This document shows positions 40,101 through 49,205 of a stretch of DNA of 64,000 bases, piece after piece. Location: NCBI RefSeq assembly GCF_027706145.1, contig NZ_JAQFWW010000001.1, forward strand, positions 868,001-932,000, in the 5' to 3' direction. Both the position numbers and the translations under genes were made by a program. Source of the stretch: Bacillus changyiensis (GTDB taxonomy: Bacteria > Bacillota > Bacilli > Bacillales > Bacillaceae). Every line of letters starts with the position of its first letter. Positions within the stretch are counted from its first letter, which is position 1. The notes beneath the pieces were generated by a model, which saw only the letters and a program-made list of their open reading frames with translations, was not told where the DNA came from and made no database searches.

Positions 40101-40610
40101 GCCTCCCCCGCCAAGGGATGCTTTAATGATAATTGGATAGCCGTGTTGTTTAACAAAGTGTTCGACATCATGCAAACTGTCAACCGAACCATTACTTCCC
40201 GGAATAACAGGAATCCCCGCTTTTTCTGCTTGCTCACGCGCTTTTACTTTATCGCCGAACATATCTAAATGTTCTGATGTCGGACCGATGAAAATAATCC
40301 CTTCCTCTTCACAACGCTTGGCAAATTGGATATTTTCTGATAAAAAACCATAGCCCGGATGTATGGCGTCAACATGATTCCGCTTCGCTATCTCAATGAT
40401 TCCTTCAATATCAAGGTAAGCATCGATCGGCTTTTTTCCTTCACCTACCAAGTAAGCTTCATCAGCTTTATATCTGTGATAAGATTTGCTGTCTTCTTTT
40501 GAGTAAATCGCTACCGTGCGAATATGTAACTCTGCACAAGCACGAAAAACACGGATTGCGATTTCTCCCCTGTTTGCAACAAGAACTTTTTGGATAGACT
40601 GCAGTAACAA
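37167..40610 (-). CDS. pycA: Pyruvate carboxylase
   Basis: PycA carboxylates pyruvate to oxaloacetate with ATP and biotin, the main anaplerotic reaction. The 1147-residue multidomain chain has an N-terminal biotin carboxylase domain (1-460, ATP loop KASLGGGGRGMRIV), a carboxyltransferase domain (about 530-800, LTDTTFRDAHQSL), an allosteric linker and a C-terminal biotinyl domain with EAMKMET, biotin Lys near 1112. The start is TTG after TTAGGGGG. It lies between ftsW and ctaA, as in B. subtilis. Confidence 0.98.
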   Translation of the reverse strand: MLLQSIQKVLVANRGEIAIRVFRACAELHIRTVAIYSKEDSKSYHRYKADEAYLVGEGKKPIDAYLDIEGIIEIAKRNHVDAIHPGYGFLSENIQFAKRCEEEGIIFIGPTSEHLDMFGDKVKAREQAEKAGIPVIPGSNGSVDSLHDVEHFVKQHGYPIIIKASLGGGGRGMRIVREASELAEAYNRAKSEAKAAFGNDEVYVEKLIEKPKHIEVQIFGDKDRNVVHLFDRDCSVQRRHQKVIEIAPSVGLSDSLRKRICDAAVALAKNVNYINAGTVEFLVADDEFYFIEVNPRVQVEHTITEMVTGIDIVQTQIMIAGGLSLKSKEINIPHQEAVILHGYAIQSRVTTEDPANNFMPDTGKIMAYRSGGGFGVRLDTGNSFQGAVITPYYDSLLVKLSTWALTFEQAAAKMVRNLREFRVRGIKTNIPFLENVAKHEKFLTGQYDTSFIDSTPELFVFPKQRDRGTKMLTYIGNVTVNGFPGIQQKKKPEFDRPPIIKTDIDQPIANGTKQILDERGADGLVKWVKDQKNVLLTDTTFRDAHQSLLATRVRTRDLKKIAAPTAAVWSELFSLEMWGGATFDVAYRFLKEDPWKRLEELRKEIPNTMFQMLLRSSNAVGYKNYPDNLIEKFVSESAAAGIDVFRIFDSLNWVKGMTLAIDAVRSSGKMAEAAICYTGDILDPARTKYNLDYYTSMAKELEAAGAHILGIKDMAGLLRPQAAYDLVSALKETIDIPIHLHTHDTSGNGIFMYAKAIEAGVDIVDVAISSMAGLTSQPSASSLYHALEGNKRRPQLNVDAVESLSQYWESARKYYSEFESGMNAPHTEIYNHEMPGGQYSNLQQQAKGVGLGDRWNEVKDMYRRVNDMFGDIVKVTPSSKVVGDMALYMVQNQLTEEDIYERGESLDFPDSVVELFKGYLGQPHGGFPEKLQKLILKGEKPITVRPGELLEKVSFDEIKAEFLEEHDMVLTDQDAVSYALYPKVFTEYVKTAETYGNISVLDTPTFFYGMTLGEEIEVEIERGKTLFVKLVSIGEPRADATRVVYFELNGQPREVIIRDESIKSSVHQNMKADRSNPNHIAASMPGTVMKLLVEKGDQVKKGDHLMVNEAMKMETTVQAPFAGTIENIYVKNGEAIETGDLLIEMKK

Positions 40611-40685
40611 TGTCGTTCCCCCTAACCGAATCTTAGTATGTATCTATTCTAAATCAATCTAAAACACCTGTACACGCTAAGTTTT

Positions 40686-41897
40686 TTAATAATTAATACT
40701 TTTTTGATATTGATTTTCTTTGAATTTTGTAGTATTAATAGACTGTTTTCGTTTATAACGATTGAAATATTCGTTGAACATACTAATATTCACTAAAATC
40801 CCCATGCTCGCTAAAAGGACAACAAGTGATGAGCCTCCATAACTAATAAATGGAAGGGTTACACCTGTCAAAGGAATCAATCCTGAAATACCTCCTAAAT
40901 TAATAAATGTTTGGAGAGCGATCATACTTGAGATTCCAATAGCAAGCAGACTACCGAATGGATCCTCACATTTTCTTGCAATATAAAAACCTTTTATAAC
41001 AATAAAGCTGAGTAACAGGATCACAAATAAAACACCGAAAACACCAAGTTCTTCTGCAATAACGGCCATAATAAAATCCGTATGCGCTTCAGGAAGATAA
41101 TTGTATTTTTGAATACTTTCACCAAGACCAAGACCGAAAATTCCACCTGTACCAATTGCAATCAAGGAGTTCGACACTTGAAAACCTTTACCTGTCCGAT
41201 CTTCAAACGGGTTTTGATAACTTTCAAAACGGCCCAAACGCTCCTTCGTTAAAATATCGTCCATATTGAAAAGGATGAGTGGACTGACAAGGACAAAGAC
41301 GACGCCAGCCAATGTTAACAACTTAAACAATGTCTTCCCGCTGAACCCTGAGCAGAGAATGATGCACAAAGCGATCAATCCAATGATGAACGCTGTCCCA
41401 AAATCAGGCTGAACGGCAACTAACACACAGAGCACCACAGTGAGGAGAGCTGGCGGAGCAATTCCCGTTCCTAGATTATTAATATAACTTTGCTTTTTGG
41501 CATAAACAGAAGAAAGATACAATATGACTGTCAGTTTGACAAACTCTCCTGGCTGAATGCTGTAATTCGAAATTTTATACCAACTTTGGGCGTTTCCAGC
41601 CACATGACCAATACCAAATAAAGCGATTAAGGCACAGAATGAGCCGAGCAACAGCAGCTTTTGAAATTTTCGATTGGCAAATGCTTTATACGGAAAAAAT
41701 GCCGTAAATAAAAATATCAGTGAACCAATGATGAAAGCCTTAGTCTGTTTGTTAAAAAAATAGTCACTATGCTGTTTATATTTTGTAACCGCCGTGATTA
41801 CACTTGAGCTGTACACCATTACGAGCCCGAACCCGCAGAGGAGAAATACAGCAAAGATGAGTGAATAATCATACGATTTGAGCATTCTTTTTATCAT
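40686..41897 (-). CDS. ftsW: Cell division SEDS protein FtsW
   Basis: FtsW is the septal peptidoglycan polymerase partner of PBP2B. The protein has 403 residues, ten helices, and SEDS motifs GNAQSWYKISNYSIQPGEFVKL, QPDFGTAFIIG (family Asp) and PFISYGGSSLVVLL. The ATG at 41897 follows GGAAGAGG; the open frame upstream would add 11 residues. It lies outside the dcw cluster next to pycA, as in Bacillus. The C-terminus is basic and cytoplasmic. Confidence 0.95.
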   Translation of the reverse strand: MIKRMLKSYDYSLIFAVFLLCGFGLVMVYSSSVITAVTKYKQHSDYFFNKQTKAFIIGSLIFLFTAFFPYKAFANRKFQKLLLLGSFCALIALFGIGHVAGNAQSWYKISNYSIQPGEFVKLTVILYLSSVYAKKQSYINNLGTGIAPPALLTVVLCVLVAVQPDFGTAFIIGLIALCIILCSGFSGKTLFKLLTLAGVVFVLVSPLILFNMDDILTKERLGRFESYQNPFEDRTGKGFQVSNSLIAIGTGGIFGLGLGESIQKYNYLPEAHTDFIMAVIAEELGVFGVLFVILLLSFIVIKGFYIARKCEDPFGSLLAIGISSMIALQTFINLGGISGLIPLTGVTLPFISYGGSSLVVLLASMGILVNISMFNEYFNRYKRKQSINTTKFKENQYQKSINY

Positions 41898-42083
41898 ATT
41901 TATCCTCTTCCTTACTTTGCCCTTGAACATTTTTTATATGAGCTTTTTGTTATTTTACTACACTTTTACCAAAAGAACGAAGAATATCATTAGCCGTCTT
42001 CACTGCTCTTTTTATCGGTCTAATTCATCCATCGTTTATTCGTTTTATTCGTCACTTAACCGTCTGTTTATCAATAACAAAAA

Positions 42084-42128
42084 AGCCTGTCGGCAGTCTG
42101 TGCACTTAAACACGTCGCCCGACAAGCT
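42084..42128 (-). terminator. Terminator of ylaN
   Basis: AGCTTGTCGG and CCGACAGGCT pair over 10 bases with one G-U pair around a larger loop with its own GTG/CAC pairing. TTTTTT follows on the minus strand. Confidence 0.75.
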
Positions 42129-42162
42129 GACTCAGACTATAATGGAGTCCCTGAGTATTCTT

Positions 42163-42444
42163 TTATTTTTTTGTAAATGCATCATGCAATGCAGACAATT
42201 CACATTCGAGCGTATAGAGCAATTCTTTCCCCTCGTGTTCTTCTATTAATCCAAGGCGGACTGCAAAGTCAATTTCCCTAGAAAGTCCGAACATTTGTGT
42301 ATCTAAAACCTCTTCATAAAGAGGACATTGAGGCATCGTTAAGTTGTCCATTTGCACTTGAATCAGCTTTAAAATTTTATCAGCATCACGTTTTAACAAA
42401 CTAAGTGCTTTTTCACGATGATCGACTACAGTTTCAGACACCAA
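42163..42444 (-). CDS. ylaN: YlaN, iron homeostasis protein
   Basis: This 93-residue cytosolic protein is near identical to B. subtilis YlaN over [20 protein letters not shown] and [16 protein letters not shown]. YlaN binds iron and relieves Fur repression in Firmicutes, and is essential under iron limitation. It stands alone between glsA and ftsW. The ATG is preceded by GGAGGGA. About 265 bases lie between it and ftsW, containing its terminator and otherwise AT-rich sequence. Confidence 0.93.
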   Translation of the reverse strand: MVSETVVDHREKALSLLKRDADKILKLIQVQMDNLTMPQCPLYEEVLDTQMFGLSREIDFAVRLGLIEEHEGKELLYTLECELSALHDAFTKK

Positions 42445-42539
42445 AAATATCCCTCCGTTCCCCAGACGAGTACATAATTCTTCTATTCATAATAAAGCCT
42501 AACCTCTAAAATTGCAAGTTATTTCTCCTGATTAAACCG

Positions 42540-43469
42540 CTAAAAAATACTCAGATTATAGTTTGCAGATAACAGTTCCAAGAGGCGGATTCCGGCTATA
42601 CTGTTTCCTTTTTCATTCAGAGCAGGACCGAATATCCCGATACCAAACTGGTTTGGAGATAGCCCCATAATCCCACCTGAAACCCCGCTTTTAGCGGGAA
42701 TTCCAATTTTAATGGCAAATTCACCACTGGCATTGTACATACCGCAAGTAACCATGAATGTTTTGCATATTCTTGCAATGTCTGTTGGGATGATTTGCTT
42801 TCTTGTTTCGGGGTGTTTGCCATTAAGTGCAAAAACAGAACCGATTTTCGCCAGATCCACACTATTCATTTGAATAGCACACTGTTTTGTATAAATATCG
42901 ATAACCTCTTCCACTTCACCACGAAAAATCCCGTACTCTTTCATGTAATAGCACATTGACCGATTAATCATAGATGTTTCAAATTCAGATTCTGAGACCC
43001 TTTGACATATCGAAATACTTTGGTTATTAGCCAGCATTCTAACGAAATTTAATAAATGCTCAATTTTATCAGATGATGACATTCCCTTGATCATACTTGT
43101 GACGACTAATGCACCGGCATTGATCATTGGATTAAGCGGTTTTCCTGGATTATCGGTTTCAAGTTTGATGATGGAATTAAACGGATCACCGGTCGGTTCT
43201 TTTCCAACATATTGAAACACTTTATTTGGTCCATGATCCATGAGAACAAGTGCAAGTGAAAGCACTTTTGATATACTTTGAAGTGTAAAAATCTTCTCAG
43301 CATCTCCAGCATACAGACATGTCCCATCTTCATAGTAGACTGCAGCTGATAAATCATCTCTTGATGATTCTGCTAAAGCTGGTATGTATGAAGCCACTTT
43401 TCCCTTTTTAGTGACTTTTTTCGCTTCCTTGACAAAATACTCGAGTTCTTCATTACAGCGGCAATTCAC
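42540..43469 (-). CDS. glsA: Glutaminase (YlaM type)
   Basis: This 309-residue glutaminase of the serine-dependent beta-lactamase fold hydrolyses glutamine to glutamate and ammonia. Catalytic features are SISK in FTLQSISKVLSLAL (Ser and Lys), INAGALVVTSMI, and AKSGVSGGIMGL. The GTG at 43469 is the start, after GGAGGGA, giving 309 residues as in B. subtilis GlsA2. It is divergent from ylaL with overlapping promoters. Confidence 0.95.
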   Translation of the reverse strand: MNCRCNEELEYFVKEAKKVTKKGKVASYIPALAESSRDDLSAAVYYEDGTCLYAGDAEKIFTLQSISKVLSLALVLMDHGPNKVFQYVGKEPTGDPFNSIIKLETDNPGKPLNPMINAGALVVTSMIKGMSSSDKIEHLLNFVRMLANNQSISICQRVSESEFETSMINRSMCYYMKEYGIFRGEVEEVIDIYTKQCAIQMNSVDLAKIGSVFALNGKHPETRKQIIPTDIARICKTFMVTCGMYNASGEFAIKIGIPAKSGVSGGIMGLSPNQFGIGIFGPALNEKGNSIAGIRLLELLSANYNLSIF

Positions 43470-43515
43470 GATGTTCCCTCCATCACAAACGTCATTTCCG
43501 TTATCTTCCACCCCC

Positions 43516-43544
43516 ATTATAACCAATGTTATGAGAAGTGACAA
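43516..43544 (-). promoter_or_regulatory. SigA-type promoter of glsA
   Basis: On the minus strand TTGTCA (43539-43544), a 17-base spacer and TATAAT (43516-43521) precede the glsA GTG by 46 bases. Its -35 box overlaps that of the ylaL promoter on the other strand. Confidence 0.75.
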
Positions 43545-43566
43545 CTCGAAAGAAAGCGCTTATAAT
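43538..43566 (+). promoter_or_regulatory. SigA-type promoter of ylaL
   Basis: GTGACA (43538-43543), 17 bases, then TATAAT (43561-43566) lies 23 bases before the ylaL ATG. The -35 hexamer coincides with the complementary -35 of the glsA promoter. Confidence 0.75.
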
Positions 43567-43589
43567 TTTTGTGAGGGAGTGGTATAAAA

Positions 43590-44078
43590 ATGAAGATCAT
43601 AACCATTACGGGAAATGTAAAACATGCGATTACACTTGATCCAAGCGTGTGGATTTTTGATGATCGAAAATTTGAGTTGGATCATTTCTTTGCAAATATG
43701 CGAGATGTGCAAAACAAGCCTAGTGATCTTGAGATAGATCAGGAGCGACTTATTAGAGAAGGTGCAGTATCGCCTCCGACCTTAAAATCAGAAAAACAAT
43801 ATGAAAAACAAAAATTACTCGATGGGACATTCGCTATTAGACTTGAGCCATTTTTAAAAAATGCAGAAGTAGCTGATTCAGCTGTAAAATGCCTGTTTAA
43901 AGTAAAAGATCAAGATGAAGTATTGACTGTTTCATTTGCAAAAGCTAAAGATTCGATCCTCTGTTTCAGCAAAAACGGGAAACCGCTAACAGAGGATGGA
44001 CCTGTACATGTTTATTTTGCAGACGGCTCCAACCGAAACAATCCGATAAAACACCTTAAAGAGATTCAAGTGATTTAA
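43590..44078 (+). CDS. ylaL: YlaL family protein of unknown function
   Basis: This 162-residue cytosolic protein begins MKIITITGNVKHAITLDPSVWIFDDRK. By position between glsA and phoH2 and by length it is the YlaL orthologue. It contains no membrane segment and no catalytic motif I can name. ATG follows GTGAGGGAG. It has its own SigA promoter; no clear terminator is seen in the 77 bases before convergent phoH2. Confidence 0.8.
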   Translation: MKIITITGNVKHAITLDPSVWIFDDRKFELDHFFANMRDVQNKPSDLEIDQERLIREGAVSPPTLKSEKQYEKQKLLDGTFAIRLEPFLKNAEVADSAVKCLFKVKDQDEVLTVSFAKAKDSILCFSKNGKPLTEDGPVHVYFADGSNRNNPIKHLKEIQVI

Positions 44079-44155
44079 AAAAGAACGGGGACATTCAATC
44101 AGCTGCAGCCAAATAACTAAGCAGTGACGGCTTGCCAGCGAGCCGAATAGATTTT

Positions 44156-45484
44156 CTACAACAAATCGGCGGCAAGTCTGGCAAGCCCTGAACGCTCCCC
44201 TTTTAAAAGTTTTACATTACCGGAAATTTTTTGTTCTTTAAAACGTTCAACCACATATGCCAGGCCATTATTCATGGCATCCAAATATGGATGATCAATC
44301 TGATCGGTATCCCCCATCAAGACGATTTTACTACCTTCCCCTACCCGTGTTAAAAGCGTCTTCACTTCATGCTTGGTCAGATTTTGAGCTTCATCAATAA
44401 TAATAAATTGATCAGGAATGCTTCTGCCACGTATATATGTGAGTGCTTCCACTTGAATCGATCCCATCCCCGCCAATATATCATCGAGTTCTCCAGGCTT
44501 TTTTGTATTAAACAAATATTCAAGGTTATCAAAAATCGGCTGAATCCACGGTCTTAATTTTTCTTCTTTTTCCCCAGGAAGATAGCCAATATCCTTCCCG
44601 ACTGGAACGATTGGTCTTGTGACAACAAGCTTCTGATAGCATCCCATATCTTCCGTTTGCAATAAACCGGCAGCCAATGCAAGCAGCGTTTTTCCTGTTC
44701 CGGCCTTCCCGATCAATGTAACAAGTGGTATATCTTGTCTTAATAAAAGTTCAATCGCCATTGTTTGCTGAACATTCCGCGAGCGAATCCCCCAAACCTG
44801 TTCCTGATCAAAAATCAGTTTATGAATAGCTGTCCCAGTTTGATTGACTATCCCAATTGCTGATGATGAACTATTAAGTGCATCCCTCATCACAACAAAC
44901 TGATTTGGGTGAAATGGTTCACTCATCCGGCCGTTAATCGGTAATTTGTGAACTTCATAAAATGAGTTCATCTGCTCAGTATCAATATACATGTCGGAAA
45001 AACCACTATATATATCATGATTGTCAATCACTCGGTCGTGTAAAAAATCTTCAGACATTAATCCGATCGCATCCGCTTTGACCCTTACAAGCATATCTTT
45101 ACTGACAAGTATGACTGGACGACCACCGTTTTTTGTTTCTTCTTCAAGACTTAAATTTTTTGCAACCGCTAAAATCCGGTTGTCATTTGTTTTTTCCACA
45201 AAGATTTCTTGAAGTTGATGAAATGAGCGGTGATTAAGTTCAATTCTGATCTTTCCCCCATTACAGAGAGGAACACTTTCATACAATTTCCCTTTCAAAC
45301 GTAAATCATCTATTAATTTCGATACCAATCTGGCATTCCTTCCCACCTCATCCAGATTGCGTTTTTTCGAATCGACTTCCTCTAATACAACAGCCGGGAT
45401 GACAACTTCATTATCCTCGAAAGAAAAGATTGAATTCGGGTCCTGCAACAACACATTGGTATCTAACACATAAATTTTACTCAA
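44156..45484 (-). CDS. phoH2: PhoH2 (YlaK), PIN domain-PhoH ATPase
   Basis: This 442-residue fusion has an N-terminal PIN nuclease domain (residues 4-150, VLDTNVLL with acidic site residues) and a C-terminal PhoH ATPase with Walker A GKAGTGKT (259-266) and Walker B IIIDEAQN. PhoH2 proteins act as RNA-unwinding and RNA-cleaving enzymes in mycobacteria; the role in Bacillus is not settled. The start is TTG after GGAGGCG. It is divergent from ylaJ. Confidence 0.92.
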   Translation of the reverse strand: MSKIYVLDTNVLLQDPNSIFSFEDNEVVIPAVVLEEVDSKKRNLDEVGRNARLVSKLIDDLRLKGKLYESVPLCNGGKIRIELNHRSFHQLQEIFVEKTNDNRILAVAKNLSLEEETKNGGRPVILVSKDMLVRVKADAIGLMSEDFLHDRVIDNHDIYSGFSDMYIDTEQMNSFYEVHKLPINGRMSEPFHPNQFVVMRDALNSSSSAIGIVNQTGTAIHKLIFDQEQVWGIRSRNVQQTMAIELLLRQDIPLVTLIGKAGTGKTLLALAAGLLQTEDMGCYQKLVVTRPIVPVGKDIGYLPGEKEEKLRPWIQPIFDNLEYLFNTKKPGELDDILAGMGSIQVEALTYIRGRSIPDQFIIIDEAQNLTKHEVKTLLTRVGEGSKIVLMGDTDQIDHPYLDAMNNGLAYVVERFKEQKISGNVKLLKGERSGLARLAADLL

Positions 45485-45626
45485 TCTTTCGCCTCCTGAT
45501 CAGGATTTTTAGCCTTTGGTAAAAGCTGATGGAGCGCCCGCTAAAATATATGTTTTTCTGAATAAAGATAGAAGGTTAATTCAACAATAAAAAATATCGA
45601 ATGCATTTTTAAGGAGGTCACTTTAA

Positions 45627-46229
45627 GTGCGAATCATATCTCTATTTCTCATTTATTCCCTTATGCTGCTTACAGCTTGCGGTATTGAAAATGAAGCAAA
45701 CGAATTGCCGGGGAACAGACCCATTCAAGTGAAAAACGTCGCTCAAGATCCTGTAAACCGAGAAAGCGGACAAACCATTTCAAAACGGCTCGTCAAAATA
45801 ACCGAAAGAGTCCCCGGTGTAATTGATGCTACAGCAGTTGTCCTTGGAAGACTTGCTGTCGTCGGGATTGATGTAAAGGACAATTTAGAAAGGAGTAAAG
45901 TGGAATCAATTAAATATTCCGTTGCAGAAGCACTTCAAGAAGATCGTTACGGAGCAAATGCCGTCGTTGTAGCCGATCCAGACACATTTAATCGGTTGAG
46001 AGGTATGGGCAGGCAAATTCAGCAGGGCAGACCTGTGAAGGGTATTCTTGATGAATTGGCGGCGATTGTCGGTCGCGTCATTCCGGAAGTCCCAACTGAC
46101 ATGACAGATAATCAAAATACAACACCATCAAAAACAAACAATGACCAGTTAAATCATGATCGACAAAAACAGCTTGAAAAACAACAAAATAAACAGTCGA
46201 ATAAACATATGAAAAACAGACAGCCCTAA
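45627..46229 (+). CDS. ylaJ: YlaJ, YhcN/YlaJ family sporulation lipoprotein
   Basis: This 200-residue exported lipoprotein has a short signal and lipobox LTAC (C18), a YhcN/YlaJ domain with GVIDATAVVLGRLAVVGID, and a Gln/Asn/Lys-rich tail (QKQLEKQQNKQSNKHMKN). The family is found in spores and linked to germination. GTG start after AAGGAGGT. A TGAATA at 45559-45564 could be a SigG-type -35 but the -10 region is poor. A terminator follows. Confidence 0.9.
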   Translation: MRIISLFLIYSLMLLTACGIENEANELPGNRPIQVKNVAQDPVNRESGQTISKRLVKITERVPGVIDATAVVLGRLAVVGIDVKDNLERSKVESIKYSVAEALQEDRYGANAVVVADPDTFNRLRGMGRQIQQGRPVKGILDELAAIVGRVIPEVPTDMTDNQNTTPSKTNNDQLNHDRQKQLEKQQNKQSNKHMKNRQP

Positions 46230-46231
46230 CT

Positions 46232-46263
46232 AGAAAAGCTTGTGCCACGGCATAAGCTTTTCT
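46232..46263 (+). terminator. Terminator of ylaJ
   Basis: AGAAAAGCTT and AAGCTTTTCT pair over 10 bases, with GCC/GGC pairing inside; CATTTTT follows on the plus strand. Confidence 0.8.
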
Positions 46264-46278
46264 CATTTTTCACTGGTA

Positions 46279-46287
46279 TGGTATACT
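46279..46287 (+). promoter_or_regulatory. Extended -10 promoter of ylaI
   Basis: TGGTATACT is a TGn-TATACT extended -10 element 26 bases before the ylaI start. The -35 position holds only TTTCTC, consistent with an extended -10 promoter. The TG falls at 46279-46280. Confidence 0.55.
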
Positions 46288-46313
46288 GAAATAATTGAAG
46301 CGAGGTGAAAAAA

Positions 46314-46520
46314 GTGAGGGTTAAGTGTTCATTGTGTGACAAAATTGATCAACTTGATGATGACACACAAATTGCTAAACGTCTTCGTAACCGCCCCATT
46401 CACACCTATTTGTGCAACGAATGTCACGAACGGATCAAAATCAAAACGGAAAACAGGATGAAAACCGGCCGTTTTAAATTATATCCACACAGAAAAGAAA
46501 AGGAACGGGTAAAACCATAA
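46314..46520 (+). CDS. ylaI: YlaI, DUF2197 zinc-ribbon protein
   Basis: This 68-residue protein has two CxxC pairs (C5/C8 and C34/C37), forming a likely zinc ribbon, and a basic C-terminus. The function is unknown. I choose GTG 46314 (MRVKCSLCDK), 6 bases after GAGGTG; a GTG three codons upstream lies in the ribosome binding site. It is monocistronic with its own promoter and terminator. Confidence 0.88.
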   Translation: MRVKCSLCDKIDQLDDDTQIAKRLRNRPIHTYLCNECHERIKIKTENRMKTGRFKLYPHRKEKERVKP

Positions 46521-46552
46521 TAAAGGTCGGATATGTATTGATCCGACCTTTA
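46521..46552 (+). terminator. Terminator of ylaI
   Basis: TAAAGGTCGGAT and ATCCGACCTTTA form a perfect 12-bp stem with an 8-base loop, directly after the stop codon. The T tail is short. Confidence 0.8.
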
Positions 46553-46567
46553 CTTATTAACTGAAAT

Positions 46568-46601
46568 AAAAAAGCACAGACTTAAGGGTCTATGCTTTTT
46601 T
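46568..46601 (-). terminator. Terminator of ylaH
   Basis: A 14-bp stem (A6 GCATAGAC with GTCTGTGC T6, one G-U) ends in TTTTTT on the minus strand. It overlaps the last codons and stop of ylaH. Confidence 0.85.
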
Positions 46602-46910
46602 GATTTGTTGCGCCTTTTTCGAGCGCCACAGGCGAATTTTATAAATCGCTAAGATGAGGATAGCAACAACTAGCCCTTCTCCAACTGGTAAAAAGACGCC
46701 GAAAAATGTTAACAATGTGCACCCTAGAGCTAGAAAAAAATAAATGATCACATTTTTTAACAGTGGCAGCCGTTTGGCAAACCCTAGTTTATAAACAATA
46801 GCTGACAGGATGAAGATCGTAACATAAAGCTGCCACATGCCTGCTCCAGGATTTTGATCGACTTGATAAAGCGCGGCAAAAAATGACAGCTGTTCACTTA
46901 CATCATTCAA
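46590..46910 (-). CDS. ylaH: YlaH-like membrane protein
   Basis: This 106-residue membrane protein has three hydrophobic helices (about 27-43, 52-72, 75-90) and a basic C-terminus ([16 protein letters not shown]). It belongs to the YlaH-like family; the function is unknown. The start is TTG after GGGGAGGGGG. It lies between typA and ylaI as in B. subtilis; its terminator overlaps the stop codon. Confidence 0.85.
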   Translation of the reverse strand: MNDVSEQLSFFAALYQVDQNPGAGMWQLYVTIFILSAIVYKLGFAKRLPLLKNVIIYFFLALGCTLLTFFGVFLPVGEGLVVAILILAIYKIRLWRSKKAQQIKKA

Positions 46911-46967
46911 AAAGAATCCCCCTCCCCTTTGCTAGATGGGTCGTTCTTTTTTCAATTTCTGCAAAGT

Positions 46968-48806
46968 TTAAGACAATCCTGCTAACTTCTTCTTTTTCGC
47001 AGCTTTTTCTCGTTCATTTTTATCAAGAATTTTCTTTCTTAATCTGATAGACTCAGGTGTTACTTCACAGTATTCATCATCATTCAAATATTCCAGCGAT
47101 TCTTCAAGAGACATAATTCGCGGTTTTTTCATGCTTACTGTTTGATCTTTCGTTGCTGAACGTACGTTTGTCTGTTGCTTCATTTTATTAATGTTCACCA
47201 CTAAATCATTTTCGCGGTTATGCTCACCAACAATCATACCTTCATACACTTCTGTACCTGGCTCAACAAAAATAACGCCACGTTCTTCAACGCCCTGAAT
47301 TCCATAAGCAGAAGCTTTACCAGTATCCATCGAAACGAGAACACCTTGTCTGCGGCCACCAACTTGGCCTGGTTCGATCGGCTGATAGCTGTCAAAAGTA
47401 TGGTTTAAAATTCCGAAACCTCTTGTCAACGAAAGAAACTCTGTCGAATAACCAATTAGACCGCGTGAAGGTACATTAAAAATCAAGCGAACTTGCCCGT
47501 TTCCATTGTTGATCATATCGATCATTTCACCTTTACGGGCACCCATTGATTCCATGACAGCACCTGTATGTTCTTCAGGAACATCAATTTGGACACGCTC
47601 GACTGGTTCACAGCGAACCCCATCCATTTCTTTAATAATGACTTCAGGTTTTGATACTTGTAATTCAAAACCTTCACGGCGCATGTTTTCAATTAAAATT
47701 GATAAATGAAGTTCACCGCGTCCTGATACTACCCAAGCATCTGGTGATGGTGTCGGATCAACTCGAAGACTCACGTCTGTTTGCAACTGTTGTTCAAGAC
47801 GTTCTTCAATTTTACGAGCTGTGACATATTTGCCTTCTCGTCCAGCAAAAGGACTGTTATTGACGACAAATGTCATTTGTAGTGTCGGCTCATCAATGCG
47901 AAGAACTGGCAGTGGTTCCTGATGCTCAATCGGACAGACCGTTTCACCTACATTGATGTCTTCCATCCCTGAAACCGCAACAAGATCACCGGCTTTGGCT
48001 TCTTCAATTTCAACCCGTTTTAGTCCTTGGAAACCGAAGATTTTCGTGACACGGAACGACTTAACAGAACCATCCAACTTCATTAATGCAACCTGCTGGC
48101 CCACTTTCATCGTCCCTCTAAAAACACGACCAATTCCAATCCGGCCGACATAATCATTGTAATCCAAAAGTGCCACCTGGAATTGAAGTGGGTCTTCATG
48201 GTTATCAACCGGGCATGGAATATGACCGACAATCGCCTCAAATAAAGCTTTCATATTCTCATCCTGCTGTTCTGGATCTGTTGATGCTGTACCATTGATC
48301 GCTGAAGCGTAGACAACAGGGAATTCTAGCTGATCCTCAGAAGCGTCAAGCTCAATAAATAAATCAAGTACTTCATCAACAACTTCTTGCGGACGGGCAA
48401 AATCACGGTCGATTTTATTGACGACAACAATCGGCGTTAAGTTTTGCTCTAGCGCTTTTTTCAAAACAAAGCGGGTTTGTGGCATACAGCCTTCATACGC
48501 GTCAACGACAAGCAAAACACCATCAACCATTTTCATAATCCGCTCAACTTCACCACCAAAATCGGCGTGTCCTGGTGTATCCAAAATATTAATACGTGTA
48601 TCTTTATAATGAATCGCTGTATTTTTCGCCAAAATCGTAATTCCGCGCTCTCTTTCCAAATCATTGGAATCCATGGCGCGCTCAGCCACATGTTCATTAG
48701 CACGGAATGTACCAGCCTGATGAAGAAGTTGATCAACAAGCGTTGTTTTTCCGTGGTCAACGTGGGCGATAATAGCGATATTGCGAAGATCTTCTCGAAG
48801 TTTCAC
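46968..48806 (-). CDS. typA: Ribosome-associated GTPase TypA/BipA
   Basis: TypA is a translational GTPase of the EF-G family that helps large-subunit assembly and stress adaptation. The 612-residue protein has GTPase motifs [10 protein letters not shown], the switch region with [21 protein letters not shown] and [10 protein letters not shown], followed by EF-G-like domains and the BipA-specific C-terminal domain. I place the start at GTG 48806, 5 bases after AGGAGATG, which gives the B. subtilis length. A good SigA promoter lies 36 bases upstream. Confidence 0.97.
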   Translation of the reverse strand: MKLREDLRNIAIIAHVDHGKTTLVDQLLHQAGTFRANEHVAERAMDSNDLERERGITILAKNTAIHYKDTRINILDTPGHADFGGEVERIMKMVDGVLLVVDAYEGCMPQTRFVLKKALEQNLTPIVVVNKIDRDFARPQEVVDEVLDLFIELDASEDQLEFPVVYASAINGTASTDPEQQDENMKALFEAIVGHIPCPVDNHEDPLQFQVALLDYNDYVGRIGIGRVFRGTMKVGQQVALMKLDGSVKSFRVTKIFGFQGLKRVEIEEAKAGDLVAVSGMEDINVGETVCPIEHQEPLPVLRIDEPTLQMTFVVNNSPFAGREGKYVTARKIEERLEQQLQTDVSLRVDPTPSPDAWVVSGRGELHLSILIENMRREGFELQVSKPEVIIKEMDGVRCEPVERVQIDVPEEHTGAVMESMGARKGEMIDMINNGNGQVRLIFNVPSRGLIGYSTEFLSLTRGFGILNHTFDSYQPIEPGQVGGRRQGVLVSMDTGKASAYGIQGVEERGVIFVEPGTEVYEGMIVGEHNRENDLVVNINKMKQQTNVRSATKDQTVSMKKPRIMSLEESLEYLNDDEYCEVTPESIRLRKKILDKNEREKAAKKKKLAGLS

Positions 48807-48842
48807 ATTTTCATCTCCTAAAAAATTTAGATAATCTTTCAT

Positions 48843-48871
48843 ATTATAACTGAGAATTGAAGTGATTTCAA
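48843..48871 (-). promoter_or_regulatory. SigA promoter of typA
   Basis: On the minus strand TTGAAA (48866-48871), a 17-base spacer and TATAAT (48843-48848) lie just before typA. Confidence 0.8.
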
Positions 48872-48959
48872 TTTGACAAAAATATTTAGTGCCACCTTTC
48901 CATTTTGCATGATCTTCTGTAAACTTACAGTAGGATGTGAAAAAGGGGTTGGAAAGACA

Positions 48960-49148
48960 ATGAAACAGGTCAAATGGATCTTCTTACTAGTGGCTTTAAT
49001 CACCGTAATCAGCATGATGTTAATTGGAGTTGCCATTGCTGAGAAAAATCTTCCCGGTGTGATCGGAGCCGTGATAATGTTCGTCATCATGATGGGAATC
49101 GGTTTTAGCTTAAAAAAGCGAATGCGTGATAAAGGTTTACTGGATTAG
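48960..49148 (+). CDS. ylaF: YlaF family small membrane protein
   Basis: This 62-residue membrane protein has two helices (about 5-24 and 33-50) and a basic tail (LKKRMRDKG). It belongs to the YlaF (DUF5325) family, unknown function. The ATG at 48960 follows AAAAGGGG; an open frame upstream has no ribosome binding site. It is divergent from typA. Confidence 0.85.
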   Translation: MKQVKWIFLLVALITVISMMLIGVAIAEKNLPGVIGAVIMFVIMMGIGFSLKKRMRDKGLLD

Positions 49149-49153
49149 AAAAA

Positions 49154-49177
49154 AGCTCCTTTACAAATAAAGGGGCT
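49154..49177 (-). terminator. Terminator after the 49206-49406 gene
   Basis: AGCTCCTTTA and TAAAGGGGCT pair over 10 bases with one G-U and a 4-base loop. TTTTTT follows on the minus strand. It may also end ylaF. Confidence 0.75.
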
Positions 49178-49205
49178 GACCATCTCAATATAGGTTTGTT
49201 TCGGA

